From Planococcus antarcticus DSM 14505 (GTDB lineage Bacteria; Bacillota; Bacilli; Bacillales_A; Planococcaceae), in the NCBI RefSeq assembly GCF_001687565.2, contig NZ_CP016534.2, positions 3,662,501-3,726,500 on the forward strand: 64,000 nucleotides of DNA. The letters are read 5' to 3'. The notes beneath the pieces are model-generated. The model did not search any database. It was not told where the DNA came from and saw only the letters and a program-made list of their open reading frames with translations. Made by a program: the position numbers and the translations under genes. Below are positions 1 through 9,221 of this stretch, one piece after another; the stretch's first letter is position 1, and the number at the start of each line of letters is the position of its first letter.

Positions 1-946
1 GCCAGTTCAGCTCACCCACTGGGGAAATGACTGCGGCTGTGCCGGTGCCAAATACTTCTTCGACTTGTCCAGCTTCATAAGCTTCGTACAATTCGGCAAT
101 AGAAACGCGCTTTTCAGTTACCGTAACTCCCCATGTGCCAAGCAATTCAATGATGGACGTACGCGTAATGCCTTTTAAGATACTGCCATTCAGCTCAGGC
201 GTTATCACTTCGCCATTGATTTTGAAAAAGATATTCATGCTGCCAACTTCTTCAATGTATTTCTTTTCGACGCCGTCCAGCCACAAGACATCCGCATTGC
301 CTTCTTTTTTGGCATTGGCTTGCGCCTGATAGCCCGATGAATAGTTTCCAGCTGTTTTGGCCATACCGGTTCCACCTTTTACCGCGCGAGTAAATTTATC
401 TTCCACATGGATAACAACCGGCTGAAGACCTCCTGGGAAATAAGAGCCTACCGGTGACAGGATGACCATGTATTTATAAGTTTGAGACGGTCCAACTGCA
501 AGATTGGCGTCTGTTGAAATAATGTAAGGACGGATATACAGCGAAGTTCCAGGTGTTTTTGGAACCCACTCTTTTTCAAGTTTAATCAATTGCGTCAAAT
601 GCTCCAAAGCCTGTTGTTCATCAATTGGTGGAATGCTCAAGCGCTCACTTGAAAGATTCAGGCGCTCAAAGTTCTTTTCCGGGCGGAACAATAAGATGCG
701 TCCGTCCTCAGTGTGATAGGCTTTCATGCCTTCAAAGACTGTTTGGCCGTAATGGAAAATCATCGCCGCTGGGTCTAAGGTAATCGGACCGTAGGGAACG
801 ATTTTTGGATCATACCAGCCTTTTTCTATTTCGTATTCCAGGACGTACATATAATCTGTAAAAGTAGTCCCGAATGGTACTTGGTCTTTCGCCGGCTTTT
901 CTTTTTTGCTGGTATTCTCAACAACCTCAAGCTGATATGTAGTCAT
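1..946 (-). CDS. ilvE: Branched-chain amino acid aminotransferase, 3' end cut by window edge
   Basis: PLP-dependent transaminase that interconverts leucine, isoleucine and valine with their 2-oxo acids using glutamate/2-oxoglutarate (cytoplasmic, class IV fold). My translation from the ATG at 944-946 runs open to base 1 (about 315 residues). It contains family segments such as YGQTVFEGMKAYH, FRPEKNFERLN, the region around AKTAGNYSSGYQAQ that holds the PLP lysine, and EVGSMNIFF. The family is usually about 360 residues, so roughly 45 C-terminal residues lie outside the window. An AAGGAGTCC ribosome site sits just upstream (952-960). An extended -10-like TGTATAAT lies near 1000-1007, but no convincing -35 is seen. 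Identity is secure. Whether it acts in synthesis or catabolism cannot be told here. Confidence 0.93.
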   Translation of the reverse strand, partial: MTTYQLEVVENTSKKEKPAKDQVPFGTTFTDYMYVLEYEIEKGWYDPKIVPYGPITLDPAAMIFHYGQTVFEGMKAYHTEDGRILLFRPEKNFERLNLSSERLSIPPIDEQQALEHLTQLIKLEKEWVPKTPGTSLYIRPYIISTDANLAVGPSQTYKYMVILSPVGSYFPGGLQPVVIHVEDKFTRAVKGGTGMAKTAGNYSSGYQAQANAKKEGNADVLWLDGVEKKYIEEVGSMNIFFKINGEVITPELNGSILKGITRTSIIELLGTWGVTVTEKRVSIAELYEAYEAGQVEEVFGTGTAAVISPVGELNW

Positions 947-1094
947 CGTCAGGACTCCTTTTTGTAAAAAATGATTTAAATTATCAGTTATGTGAATAAT
1001 TATACACGTTCCTTCTGTCCTTTAACAGCTTCTCCGGCTCTAATTTTGAAATTGCGATAAAAGACCCGTTCTTTTTCAAAAACAAAAAGACCAT

Positions 1095-1709
1095 TCAGCG
1101 AATGATCTCGATAAAGTGAGCAAGAATTTTAGCGGTCAGGCCCCATATAACTTTGTCTTCGTAAATATAGAAATATTCATCAACCTGACGCGTTCGCCAA
1201 TTGTAATTTTCCCCTCCGGCTATCAAATCATAAGGAAAGCTTTCCTCCGGCTGGATATCGAAATTGATGCGATATACTTTTGGCTCTTTTTCCAGAAAAA
1301 AGGACAACGGCACTGTAAAGATGCTGTCTACTTCCGGAGGGTTCGGAACGAACAAAGCGCTTGAATCGATAACACCGGCAAACGTATAAACAATCATGCC
1401 GAATGGCGACACGATGTAGTCCAGCGGGAAAATATCCGAGATTTCGGCTCTTTCTATCCCTAATTCTTCAATTGTTTCCCGGACCGCGGTGTCTTCTTCT
1501 GTCTGGTCCTGAAAATCAATTTTTCCTCCAGGAAAACAAATTTCTCCTGGCTGGTTTCTTAAATCATAAGAGCGAACTTCAAAGAGGACGTGAATTTCTC
1601 CATTTTTTTCAATAAGGGGCAATAGAATTGCATATTTTGAAAAATCCTTGTTTCCCAATACATCAGGAACACGATTTTTCACTTTTTCCAGCATGTTTTT
1701 CGGATCCAT
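1095..1709 (-). CDS. NUDIX hydrolase, CoA pyrophosphatase (NudL/Pcd1) type
   Basis: A 204-residue NUDIX protein. Residues about 43-64 carry the signature that marks the CoA-pyrophosphatase subgroup (R-S-x3-R-x3-G-x3-FPGG, seen as VRSYDLRNQPGEICFPGG). It runs straight into a NUDIX box ending RETIEELGI, whose REx2EE glutamates are the metal ligands. Family members hydrolyse coenzyme A and related CoA species to phosphopantetheine and 3',5'-ADP with Mg or Mn. The start ATG at 1709 follows an AGGTG site. It lies downstream of the SNF2 helicase gene on the same strand with a 96-bp gap and no visible terminator, so co-transcription is possible. Substrate is inferred from the signature only. Confidence 0.85.
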   Translation of the reverse strand: MDPKNMLEKVKNRVPDVLGNKDFSKYAILLPLIEKNGEIHVLFEVRSYDLRNQPGEICFPGGKIDFQDQTEEDTAVRETIEELGIERAEISDIFPLDYIVSPFGMIVYTFAGVIDSSALFVPNPPEVDSIFTVPLSFFLEKEPKVYRINFDIQPEESFPYDLIAGGENYNWRTRQVDEYFYIYEDKVIWGLTAKILAHFIEIIR

Positions 1710-1805
1710 ATCAACACCTCATCTCTTTCATTCATTTTACCAAATCCTGCGTAATAATACCTTTACGGAGAAGGTCATTTACGGATTGATGAATGGGAGA
1801 GCAGC

Positions 1806-4800
1806 TTACATTGTCAAGATTTCTCGCATATCCTCTACAGTCATCGCTTTCAGCGGTTCTTCTCCCGACTGAATGACATCATCGATCAGATTCTTCTTTT
1901 TCATCTGCAGCTCATTGATTTTTTCTTCGATGGTGCCTTTGGCGACGAGCCGAATTACCTGAACTTCTTTTTTCTGGCCCATGCGATGGGCACGGTCAGC
2001 GGCTTGCTGCTCGACAGCCGGATTCCACCAAAGATCGTACAGAACAACCGTGTCGGCTCCTGTCAAATTCAAACCAGTCCCGCCAGCTTTTAAGGAAATC
2101 AAAAACAAATCCCTTTCTCCTTCATTGAAGCGATGACACAGGCCTACCCGTTCCATCGGTGGCGTCTGGCCATCCAGATAAAAGTAAGGCACTCCTTCTT
2201 TTGCCAATCGATGGCCGATGATACCGAGCATTTGGGTGAATTGCGAAAACACCAGCACGCGCCGGCCAGACAGTCGGGATTCCTTTATAAGTTCCATCAG
2301 CTGATCAAACTTAGCGGATCCACCCTCATAGCCTTCCACGAACAATGCAGGATGGCAGCATAATTGGCGCAGCCTAGTTAGCCCTGCCAAAATCCTGATG
2401 CGGTTTTTCTGGAAGCTGTCTTTGTTCAAATGCTTGAACGCGTCCTGCTTTAATTCAGCTAAGTAAGCCGCGTATAATTTCTTCTGCTCTTTCTGCAGCT
2501 CTGAAAAATGGATGGATTCTACTTTGTCCGGTAGCTCGGTCAATACATCCTTCTTAATGCGGCGCAGGATGAAAGGTCGGACCCGCTTCTTGATGCTGTC
2601 GCGTCTCATTTCACTGAAAAGTCTGCGATTCGGCAGCAGCTCTGGAAACACCACATTGAAAATCGACCATAATTCATCCAACGAGTTTTCGATTGGCGTG
2701 CCGGTAAGCGCGAATCGGTGATCTGCCTGAATTTTTCTGACCGCTTTCGCTGTTTGAGTGACCGGATTCTTGAATGCCTGTGCCTCGTCCAAGAACAGGC
2801 TATGGAAGCTTTGGTTCCGGTACAATACCTGGTCCATACGCAAGGATGGATAGGAAGTGATGACCACATCCAAACCTTGTGTTTTTTGAATCAATGAAGC
2901 TCTTTGTGTTTTAGTACCATCAATGATTTGGGTTTTAACGCTTGGCGCAAACTTTACCAGCTCGTTCAGCCAGTTATAGACGAGCGATGAAGGGGCGACC
3001 ACCAGCACAGGCTGCTGCTGTTTGCGGATGTCTGGTAGCACGGAAACGATATAGGCAATGCTTTGCAGGGTTTTGCCGAGCCCCATGTCGTCAGCTAAAA
3101 TACCGCCGAATTTATACTTTGCCAATAATTTGAGCCAGCGGAAACCGGCTTCCTGGTAATCGCGCAGCACACCGTTCAAACTTTCCGGTATATCCGTAGC
3201 CAACTCTTCCGGTTGACTCAAGTTTTGCAGCAAATGAGCAAAACTGGCACCCGGATCGAGCAGCTGTCCATCATCCAATGAAGCCGCCAAATGCAGTCCG
3301 TGGATCAGCGGCACGCGGATTTCCTCCCGGCCGAAATTAGCTGCAGTAATATCCATTTCACGCAGAAAATCGTTTAAATCCATGAATTCAGCCGTTTCCA
3401 GGGACATTAACGTACCGTTAGGGATTCGGTAATAAGGACGCTTTTCCTCCAATGCTGTCAAAATCTTTTTGATTTCCGCTTCCGGAATGTCCTGAAGGTC
3501 AAAGCGGAACTCCAGCCAATCGGTGCGCTCGCTAATTTCAACTTTCACTTTCGGACCGCCGTAGTTTTTTTGAACACGCAGTTTGACGGCAGTCGTCGCA
3601 TAAATTTGCATCAACTCTTCTAGCTCAGGAGTAACATGATACAAAAAATGATATTCCGATTCTTCGTCCTGCATATAGAAACCACCATCGGTCTGTGTAA
3701 AGGCGCTGTCTTTCAAGATTCGCAGGATATCCTGCTCTTGCTCACGCTGTCTGCGGATGCCCGGATAATGACGGAATTCGCCTTCCGGCTCTTCGCATGG
3801 ATTGATGACCAAATGGCCATAATGAAATTCCACCCCGGCCAGCAGCCGGTGTTTAATGCGGTCAAGGTACAGCTTGGCGCGAAGAGGTGTTTCCACCAGC
3901 CGTTCTGCTACCGCTTCAGCGATGTGCACTTTTCCTAAACGCTCCAGCCCCGGTACGACCGTAGCCATGAAATGATCCATTTCATCTGCCGAAATGAGCA
4001 GCTGATCAATAGAACCTGGCAGCAATTTTTTCAGTTCCGCCAGTCGCCTTGTATCTTCTTCAGTTAAATGGACCAAGGCACCCTCAGCAACTGCCATTTC
4101 GTACGCTTTCAGAACCAGCACTCTCTCCAACCCTTCAACATCCAGTCGAAATCCACCGGAACGGTTCTCGTTAAAGTGAAAAGACAGCGGCAATTCTTTG
4201 ATGGTGCGAATGCCTTCTGTAATCTGGCCCACATCGACGAGGTTAACGTTAGGAGCGGCTTGCAATAATGGCAGCAACTGCTCCCAGTCCGAGACCGCAA
4301 GCACTAATTGATCTGTTTCTTCTTCTCTTCCACTTCCTGTAATTCGAGTTTTCACCAAGTAATTAAGGATCTTTTCGTTCTCTTCTTGCAAGCGATGATC
4401 TTGCGGCGAATAATGACAGCCAACTGATTCGCTATAGGATTCCTCTGTCCTCACCGCCTTCAGAAAATCACTAATATTTCCGACAGGTTCTAGTTCCTGA
4501 GTGCCCGCAGCGATCCGGAGACCAAACACATAACCCGTTCCGTCTAACAAAACCGGCAGGCAGCTGAACTCCACATGAAGCGTTTTCCTTTTGTCAAAAT
4601 ACTGTCCGCTCCCTTTTGTTCCTCTTGTTTGCTGCGCAAATAAATCCAACATCTTCATCGTAGGATTTTCACGCTGCTGCATGTCATCAATCGCCAGCAG
4701 AACACCTGCAATGTGTTGGCAATGGGTCTTCACGAAACCGACCGGTGGACAGCTACAAGAAGCTAGGATTTCTCCTTCTTGTCGCTGCTCGATGCTGACG

Positions 4801-4961
4801 TGAAATTCGCTGCGCCCTGTGACAATAGCTTTAATAAGGAGGTCATCACTCGGATCCGGAGTCAGCTGAATTTTGCCAGCCTGAATAAAAGCACGGCCTT
4901 TTTTATAAGCAACCTGCCCGCATAGTTTTTTTATTTTTGTTTCATTAATTGAAAAGATCAT
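1806..4961 (-). CDS. SWIM zinc finger / SNF2-family DEAD-like helicase
   Basis: A 1051-residue SWI2/SNF2 ATPase of the bacterial type. The N-terminus has a SWIM zinc finger (C69-x-C71 ... C81-x-H83), then a long SNF2-associated region. The two RecA-like lobes start near residue 615: Walker A DDMGLGKT (about 621-628), Walker B-like LFLDEAQAFKN, motif III LTGTPIENS, then in lobe 2 VLVFSQFTQML, LKAGGTGLNLTGAD and the arginine-finger motif RAHRMGQ. Such proteins translocate on double-stranded DNA to displace or remodel bound proteins; the bacterial target is generally unknown. The start is supported by AGGAAGG upstream of the ATG at 4961. It is full length and intact. Family is certain, cellular role is not. 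Confidence 0.93.
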   Translation of the reverse strand: MIFSINETKIKKLCGQVAYKKGRAFIQAGKIQLTPDPSDDLLIKAIVTGRSEFHVSIEQRQEGEILASCSCPPVGFVKTHCQHIAGVLLAIDDMQQRENPTMKMLDLFAQQTRGTKGSGQYFDKRKTLHVEFSCLPVLLDGTGYVFGLRIAAGTQELEPVGNISDFLKAVRTEESYSESVGCHYSPQDHRLQEENEKILNYLVKTRITGSGREEETDQLVLAVSDWEQLLPLLQAAPNVNLVDVGQITEGIRTIKELPLSFHFNENRSGGFRLDVEGLERVLVLKAYEMAVAEGALVHLTEEDTRRLAELKKLLPGSIDQLLISADEMDHFMATVVPGLERLGKVHIAEAVAERLVETPLRAKLYLDRIKHRLLAGVEFHYGHLVINPCEEPEGEFRHYPGIRRQREQEQDILRILKDSAFTQTDGGFYMQDEESEYHFLYHVTPELEELMQIYATTAVKLRVQKNYGGPKVKVEISERTDWLEFRFDLQDIPEAEIKKILTALEEKRPYYRIPNGTLMSLETAEFMDLNDFLREMDITAANFGREEIRVPLIHGLHLAASLDDGQLLDPGASFAHLLQNLSQPEELATDIPESLNGVLRDYQEAGFRWLKLLAKYKFGGILADDMGLGKTLQSIAYIVSVLPDIRKQQQPVLVVAPSSLVYNWLNELVKFAPSVKTQIIDGTKTQRASLIQKTQGLDVVITSYPSLRMDQVLYRNQSFHSLFLDEAQAFKNPVTQTAKAVRKIQADHRFALTGTPIENSLDELWSIFNVVFPELLPNRRLFSEMRRDSIKKRVRPFILRRIKKDVLTELPDKVESIHFSELQKEQKKLYAAYLAELKQDAFKHLNKDSFQKNRIRILAGLTRLRQLCCHPALFVEGYEGGSAKFDQLMELIKESRLSGRRVLVFSQFTQMLGIIGHRLAKEGVPYFYLDGQTPPMERVGLCHRFNEGERDLFLISLKAGGTGLNLTGADTVVLYDLWWNPAVEQQAADRAHRMGQKKEVQVIRLVAKGTIEEKINELQMKKKNLIDDVIQSGEEPLKAMTVEDMREILTM

Positions 4962-5083
4962 AAGGCCAGTTCCTTCCTGAGATGTCTGAATCCTGGAGAC
5001 AGTGCGGCAATTCTTTCAGTTCTTTCATTATCTCTGACTGGGTGGCGCTAATCAACTTCTTCACTTCGTCATAGATGATGACT

Positions 5084-5120
5084 AAAAAAAATCCCCTCAA
5101 CAAAAAGTTGAGGGGATTTT
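5084..5120 (-). terminator. Intrinsic terminator after mnmH
   Basis: Perfect 14-bp inverted repeat (arms 5088-5101 and 5107-5120, loop AAAAA). On the minus strand it is followed by a run of seven U (complement of 5084-5090). It lies 53 bp past the mnmH stop codon. Confidence 0.93.
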
Positions 5121-5173
5121 CAACTGTAAAAAGCTGATTATATATCGAAACTACCCGGAGCGAATTCTTTGAA

Positions 5174-6232
5174 TCAACCTATATTACTTGCCGGAGTCTC
5201 CTGAATCTCTGGAATCTGTCTTTTTATCGCTTCAATGGCTTCTTCCAGGTTTTGGACCTGAAGTACCTTTTTTTGCGTGTCCGGGTATTGGAGGCCGGTG
5301 TGCTTGTAGCGGGAATCGTAATAATGCTCCAACAACAAGCGCACTGCAGAGTCAAATTCGCCAGCTTCCAGATCTGATTCGATTTTTTTTGAAATATCCT
5401 GTGGCATCCGTGTTTTAATCCGTTGGAAGGCTGCTATACATTCGGCCTGATATTCCACGGGACGGTAGTCCTCAATAATCTCTTTAATTCTTTCTTCCAT
5501 CGGCATATCGATAAAGAGCTGGACGCTTTTGGCCTTCAGTTCCGTCACCCAATTCGGGATGACAACTTTGCCAATCCGTGCACTTTCGGCTTCAAACAGC
5601 ACGAATGGCGACTTTTTAAGTTCTCGGAATTGCTGAACAAAAAGTGAGTCGAATTTTTTTTGGTTATTTGGCTCAACACCGATATGCCCAAAAATCGAAC
5701 CTTTGTGATTGGCCAGCCCCTCTAAATCGATTACGGGATAGCCTTGTTTTTCCAACGCTTTTAAAATTCTCGTTTTGCCAGTACCGGTCAACCCGTTCAG
5801 AACATACGCTTTAAAAGGGGCTTCCGGTTGTTCGAGCTGATTGATGACCCATCTCCGGTATTCACGGATGCCACCTTCCAGCCGATTGACGTGAACATCC
5901 ATCAGCGACAAAAGCGTAGCTGTTGTTCGGCTGCGCATGCCACCACGCCAACAAAATACGGTTTTACTGCCTTCAATCTCTTTAAACTGCTGAACAAATT
6001 CCGGCAGCTTAGCGGATATGATTTCAAGACCGCGCACTTTAGCCGCTTCCACACTTTCTTGCTTATAAAGTGTACCGATTTCTGCCCGTTCCGCATCATT
6101 GAAAAAAGGGATATTAATGCTTCCGGGTATTGAGAAATTCTTATATTCCGATGGCGATCTGACATCAATCAACACCATTTTTTTCTTTTCACTTAAAGGA
6201 ATCAATTCTTTTACTGCAATATTGCTGAACAT
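5174..6232 (-). CDS. mnmH: tRNA 2-selenouridine synthase (rhodanese/P-loop)
   Basis: MnmH (SelU/YbbB) replaces sulfur with selenium at the wobble base of 2-thiouridine tRNAs through a geranylated intermediate, using selenophosphate. The N-terminal rhodanese domain has the catalytic-cysteine loop CWRGGMRSR. A P-loop GLTGTGKT follows in the C-terminal half. I place the start at the ATG at 6232 (352 aa, normal for the family): it has GGAGG at 6240-6244 with 7-nt spacing, while the extra 43 upstream in-frame codons have no ribosome site. No selD or selA is visible nearby, so the selenium supply cannot be judged from this window. It is divergent from the sulfur transporter gene at 6515. Confidence 0.93.
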   Translation of the reverse strand: MFSNIAVKELIPLSEKKKMVLIDVRSPSEYKNFSIPGSINIPFFNDAERAEIGTLYKQESVEAAKVRGLEIISAKLPEFVQQFKEIEGSKTVFCWRGGMRSRTTATLLSLMDVHVNRLEGGIREYRRWVINQLEQPEAPFKAYVLNGLTGTGKTRILKALEKQGYPVIDLEGLANHKGSIFGHIGVEPNNQKKFDSLFVQQFRELKKSPFVLFEAESARIGKVVIPNWVTELKAKSVQLFIDMPMEERIKEIIEDYRPVEYQAECIAAFQRIKTRMPQDISKKIESDLEAGEFDSAVRLLLEHYYDSRYKHTGLQYPDTQKKVLQVQNLEEAIEAIKRQIPEIQETPASNIG

Positions 6233-6443
6233 CCATTTTCCTCCAAACACGCACTTGTTTTGACCATTCTCTAAGTATACACCCATCGGGAACGCTTTTC
6301 GTTTTTGAGTGCTTTTCCAGAACAAACACGCGGTTCCATCAGTTTTACCAATAAAAGACATGTTACTAAATTTCCATCATACTGCGCACAGGTCCTCTAT
6401 TCTGAAAAACCACTGTGCATTTAGAATTTGAAGCATTTTCTTT

Positions 6444-6472
6444 TGACACTGCAGAGTCCAAACATTATGATA
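6444..6472 (+). promoter_or_regulatory. SigA-type promoter for the YeeE/YedE transporter
   Basis: Consensus -35 TTGACA (6444-6449), 17-bp spacer, -10 TATGAT (6467-6472). It lies about 40 bp upstream of the transporter start codon. Because transcription should begin near 6480, the in-frame ATG at 6428 cannot be the start, which supports the ATG at 6515. Confidence 0.8.
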
Positions 6473-6514
6473 ATCAAGTATTCCCGACTAATTCACTCAG
6501 GAAAGGATGATATT

Positions 6515-7774
6515 ATGACTTCTATTACGAAAGTTCAGCCGGTCAACGATGTAAAAGCCCCCATTGCACGGCAAGACGCAGCTTTAAATAAACCACAAAT
6601 TTCATTGATTGTCGGGGCATTGGTCGTCACCGCGCTGTTAATGATTTATTTGCTGGCCACCCAGCACATTTCTCAGCCGATCCTTCTGGTCATCGGGCTG
6701 GCTCTTGGCTACACCTTATTTCACGCACGTTTCGGCTTCACATCAGCTTTTCGCCGCTTGGCATCTGTCGGCAACGGACAAGCCATGCGTTCGCATATGC
6801 TCATGCTAGCGGTCGCCGTAACTTTGTTTGCACCCATTTTGGCGTATGGCTATTCTTTTTTTGGTACTGAAGTTGCTGGCTACGTCTCACCAGTCGGAGT
6901 TAGCCTGGTTGTGGGAGCGTTTCTCTTCGGGATTGGTATGCAACTTGGCGGCGGCTGTGCGTCTGGCACTTTGTATGCGCTTGGTGGGGGACGCACAGTG
7001 ATGTTCGTGACTTTGCTGTTCTTTATTGTCGGAGCCACAATCGGCGCTTATCATTTGCCATTCTGGACTGAAGAAATGCCAGCGTTTGAACCAATTTCGT
7101 TGGCAACATCCACCGGACTCGGCTACGGTGGCGCTTGGCTTGTATCGATTGTGATTTTCACTTTAGTAGCCTTGATCAGCGTGGTCATTGAGAAAAAAAA
7201 ACGTGCGCCGAAAATGGCGCCTGTTCCGTCTGCATCTGGATGGCAACGGATTTTCCGCGGCTCGTGGCCTTTATTCGCAGCTGCGATTGTCTTGGCTCTG
7301 TTAAATGCATTAACGCTGATGGTCCGTGGGACGCCTTGGGGCATAACGTCGGCATTTGCTCTGTGGGGATCGAAAATCGCTGCACTGTTCGGTGTCGATG
7401 TGGCGAGCTGGGGTTATTGGCAAGGTGCCAATGCAGCTATGCTTGAGTCTTCGATCTTCGCAGATTCCACAACGATTTTGAACTTCGGTGTTATCATCGG
7501 GGCGTTCATCGCTTCAGCAGCTGGCGGCTTGTTCAAGTTCACAAAAGTGACAGTGGGCAATTTCTTCGCTTCTGTTATCGGTGGCCTGCTGATGGGCTAT
7601 GGTGCCCGTCTGGCATTTGGCTGCAACATCGGCGCCTACTTTGGCGGCATTGCGTCGTTCAGCCTGCACGGCTATGTTTGGGGAATTTTGGCATTAGCAG
7701 GAACATTCGTTGCCTTGTATCTTCGTCCGCTGTTTGGACTGTCGGTACCTAAATCCAACGATTCAGTGTGCTGA
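6515..7774 (+). CDS. YeeE/YedE family (TsuA-like) sulfur-compound transporter
   Basis: A 419-residue polytopic membrane protein with about ten hydrophobic segments. It is a tandem duplication of the YeeE/YedE half-repeat. The first half carries GMQLGGGCASGTLYALGGG and the second MGYGARLAFGCNIGAYFGG, so both have the conserved Gly-rich Cys-containing loops that line the pore in thiosulfate transporter TsuA. Family members import thiosulfate or other small sulfur (or selenium) compounds through relay cysteines. The start at 6515 has an AGGAAAGGA site and fits the strong promoter at 6444. It is divergent from mnmH, so selenium or sulfur delivery to tRNA modification is an attractive but unproven link. 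Exact substrate unknown. Confidence 0.85.
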   Translation: MTSITKVQPVNDVKAPIARQDAALNKPQISLIVGALVVTALLMIYLLATQHISQPILLVIGLALGYTLFHARFGFTSAFRRLASVGNGQAMRSHMLMLAVAVTLFAPILAYGYSFFGTEVAGYVSPVGVSLVVGAFLFGIGMQLGGGCASGTLYALGGGRTVMFVTLLFFIVGATIGAYHLPFWTEEMPAFEPISLATSTGLGYGGAWLVSIVIFTLVALISVVIEKKKRAPKMAPVPSASGWQRIFRGSWPLFAAAIVLALLNALTLMVRGTPWGITSAFALWGSKIAALFGVDVASWGYWQGANAAMLESSIFADSTTILNFGVIIGAFIASAAGGLFKFTKVTVGNFFASVIGGLLMGYGARLAFGCNIGAYFGGIASFSLHGYVWGILALAGTFVALYLRPLFGLSVPKSNDSVC

Positions 7775-7791
7775 TATAAAATATCTATTGG

Positions 7792-7830
7792 AAAACAGGC
7801 AGTCGGAATTTCCGACTGCCTGTTTTTTTT
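7792..7830 (+). terminator. Intrinsic terminator after the YeeE/YedE gene
   Basis: Inverted repeat AACAGGCAGTCGG / CCGACTGCCTGTT with loop AATT, followed by eight T (7823-7830). Confidence 0.94.
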
Positions 7831-7973
7831 AAGATTCATTTAAGAAGAGCGCAACCGGTTGTGCTGATGACATATCCCCATTCAGTAGACCTGTGTTTTA
7901 AATTAAAACTGAGGGAACTGAATAAAAAGGCACTTGAGCCAATCATGTATCGTAAATATAGGGAGGAAATTCT

Positions 7974-8957
7974 ATGAAAAAGCTTTTTGGCTTAATGAAA
8001 TTCGGGACTAAATCAGCTTTATGGGCCGCTATTATCAATACGGTAGTTGCCATTATTAAAACTGCAGCTTATCTCGTTACCGGAAATGTGGCGATGTTTG
8101 CTGAAATGATGCATAGTTTCGGAGATGCCGCCAACCAATTTTTTGTTTTTATTGGCTCTGCGTTCAGTAAAAAAGAGCCTACAGATCGTTTCCCGGGAGG
8201 ATTTGGCCGTTTGGTCAATCTTGTACTCTTGGGGCCGTATTGATTGTTGGTGTATTGGCTTATGAGACCATCCTGGAAGGAATTCACCACATTTCCGATG
8301 CAACTCATTCGGAAGATTGGTTCTGGCTGAATATCGGTGTGCTCGGTACAGCTGCTCTATTGGAGTCTGCCGTCCTTTACAAGGCGATGAAAGAAATTAC
8401 AGAACACTTACCTAAAGAACAGACAAAAGGACTGAAATTGATTCCTGAAAGCTATCGGCATGTTAAAGATGCCAACCCTGCTTCGAAATTGGTCTTTTTA
8501 GAAGATAATGTTGCAGTGGGCGGTGCTCTTCTCGCGATGCTTGCCATTGTCATTTCTACTTATACGCCTTTCCATAGTGCTACAGGCTATGCCTCTATCG
8601 TTATCGGAGTTCTCCCTTATTTTTGTGGTCGGCCGTATCTTTTTGGGCAATGCGGCTGGAGCCCTTGGAGTTGCCGATGTCAAAATGCAGGCCAGAATGG
8701 GCGCCAAAATCCTGCAGCATCCACAAATCAACGATATTCAGGACTTGGACGTCATCAAAGAAGGGGACAGTCTGCATATCGAACTTAAAGTCGAAGTAGA
8801 TCCTAAAATGACGATTGAAGAAGCCGACGATATTCGGGATTACATCGAAGAAAAAATCAAAGAAAACGTGAAGAACGTGACTGATATCATCATCGAATTT
8901 GATGAAGATGATGGTCTTGATACGTGGGCTCAAGCGTTGGATAAGAACCCCAAATAA
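7974..8957 (+). pseudogene. Cation diffusion facilitator transporter, two compensating frameshifts
   Basis: Three consecutive open segments together spell one CDF (zinc/iron/manganese efflux) protein of about 327 residues. Frame A is 7974 to about 8230, with the HSFGDAANQ motif of transmembrane segment II. A second frame covers about 8231-8615 (AVLIVGVLAYE through the later membrane segments). The first frame resumes to 8957, giving the cytoplasmic C-terminal metal-binding domain (ADVKMQARMGAKIL ... IIIEFDEDD). The net shift is zero: one base is missing near 8230 (GGGG tract) and one is extra near 8615. All domain parts look conserved. This is either a recently inactivated gene or two read errors. 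A good GGGAGGAAATT ribosome site precedes the ATG. Confidence 0.88.
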
Positions 8958-8968
8958 CTTTACAGCAG

Positions 8969-9020
8969 AAAATAACCCAAACCGTTAACGTGTTCACTTT
9001 TCCCGGTTTGGGTTATTTTT
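8969..9020 (+). terminator. Intrinsic terminator after the CDF gene
   Basis: Stem AAAATAACCCAAACCG (8969-8984) / CGGTTTGGGTTATTTT (9004-9019) ending in a T run. The A-rich left flank could also allow function for the convergent HAD gene. Confidence 0.88.
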
Positions 9021-9063
9021 AAAAAAGAGATTGAGCCATTCACCGGCTGCTCTTCAAAAAACA

Positions 9064-9196
9064 CTAGATAAGTTGAACGAAAGAAGGATCCTATTGAAAA
9101 TGGCTTCGGTCACTTTGGTCATGGCTCTCGCCCGCGGCAAGTGAAGCTGATTTGTGGAATATCGATTATGAATATTCACTAGGTCAACTTATATAG
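9064..9196. repeat. MITE-like intergenic repeat with terminal inverted repeats
   Basis: A 133-bp non-coding segment bounded by imperfect 15-bp inverted repeats (CTAGATAAGTTGAAC at 9064-9078; reverse complement CTATATAAGTTGACC at 9182-9196; 2 mismatches). The inside contains a GC-rich CGCCCGCGGCAAG stretch, of a kind I associate with intergenic repeats of Bacillales. No ORF is present. Multicopy status cannot be tested here. Confidence 0.5.
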
Positions 9197-9221
9197 CTAT
9201 TTCTTTCATTTCTTTGCAGCA

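Noticed and set aside
1116..1364. Plus-strand ORFs of 60-140 codons opposite the NUDIX, SNF2, mnmH, katG and DUF4317 genes
   Set aside because: They are antisense shadows: no ribosome sites, Cys/His/Ser-rich composition, and the opposite strand has a well-recognised gene.
6233..6361. 43-codon N-terminal extension of mnmH
   Set aside because: A strong ribosome site precedes the inner ATG at 6232 and the resulting length is normal for the family.
6428..6514. N-terminal extension of the YeeE/YedE protein from the ATG at 6428
   Set aside because: The consensus promoter at 6444-6472 lies inside it, so it would not be transcribed.
8019..8308. Minus-strand ORFs over the CDF pseudogene
   Set aside because: They are shadows of the broken CDF gene; plus-strand segments align in order with the CDF family.
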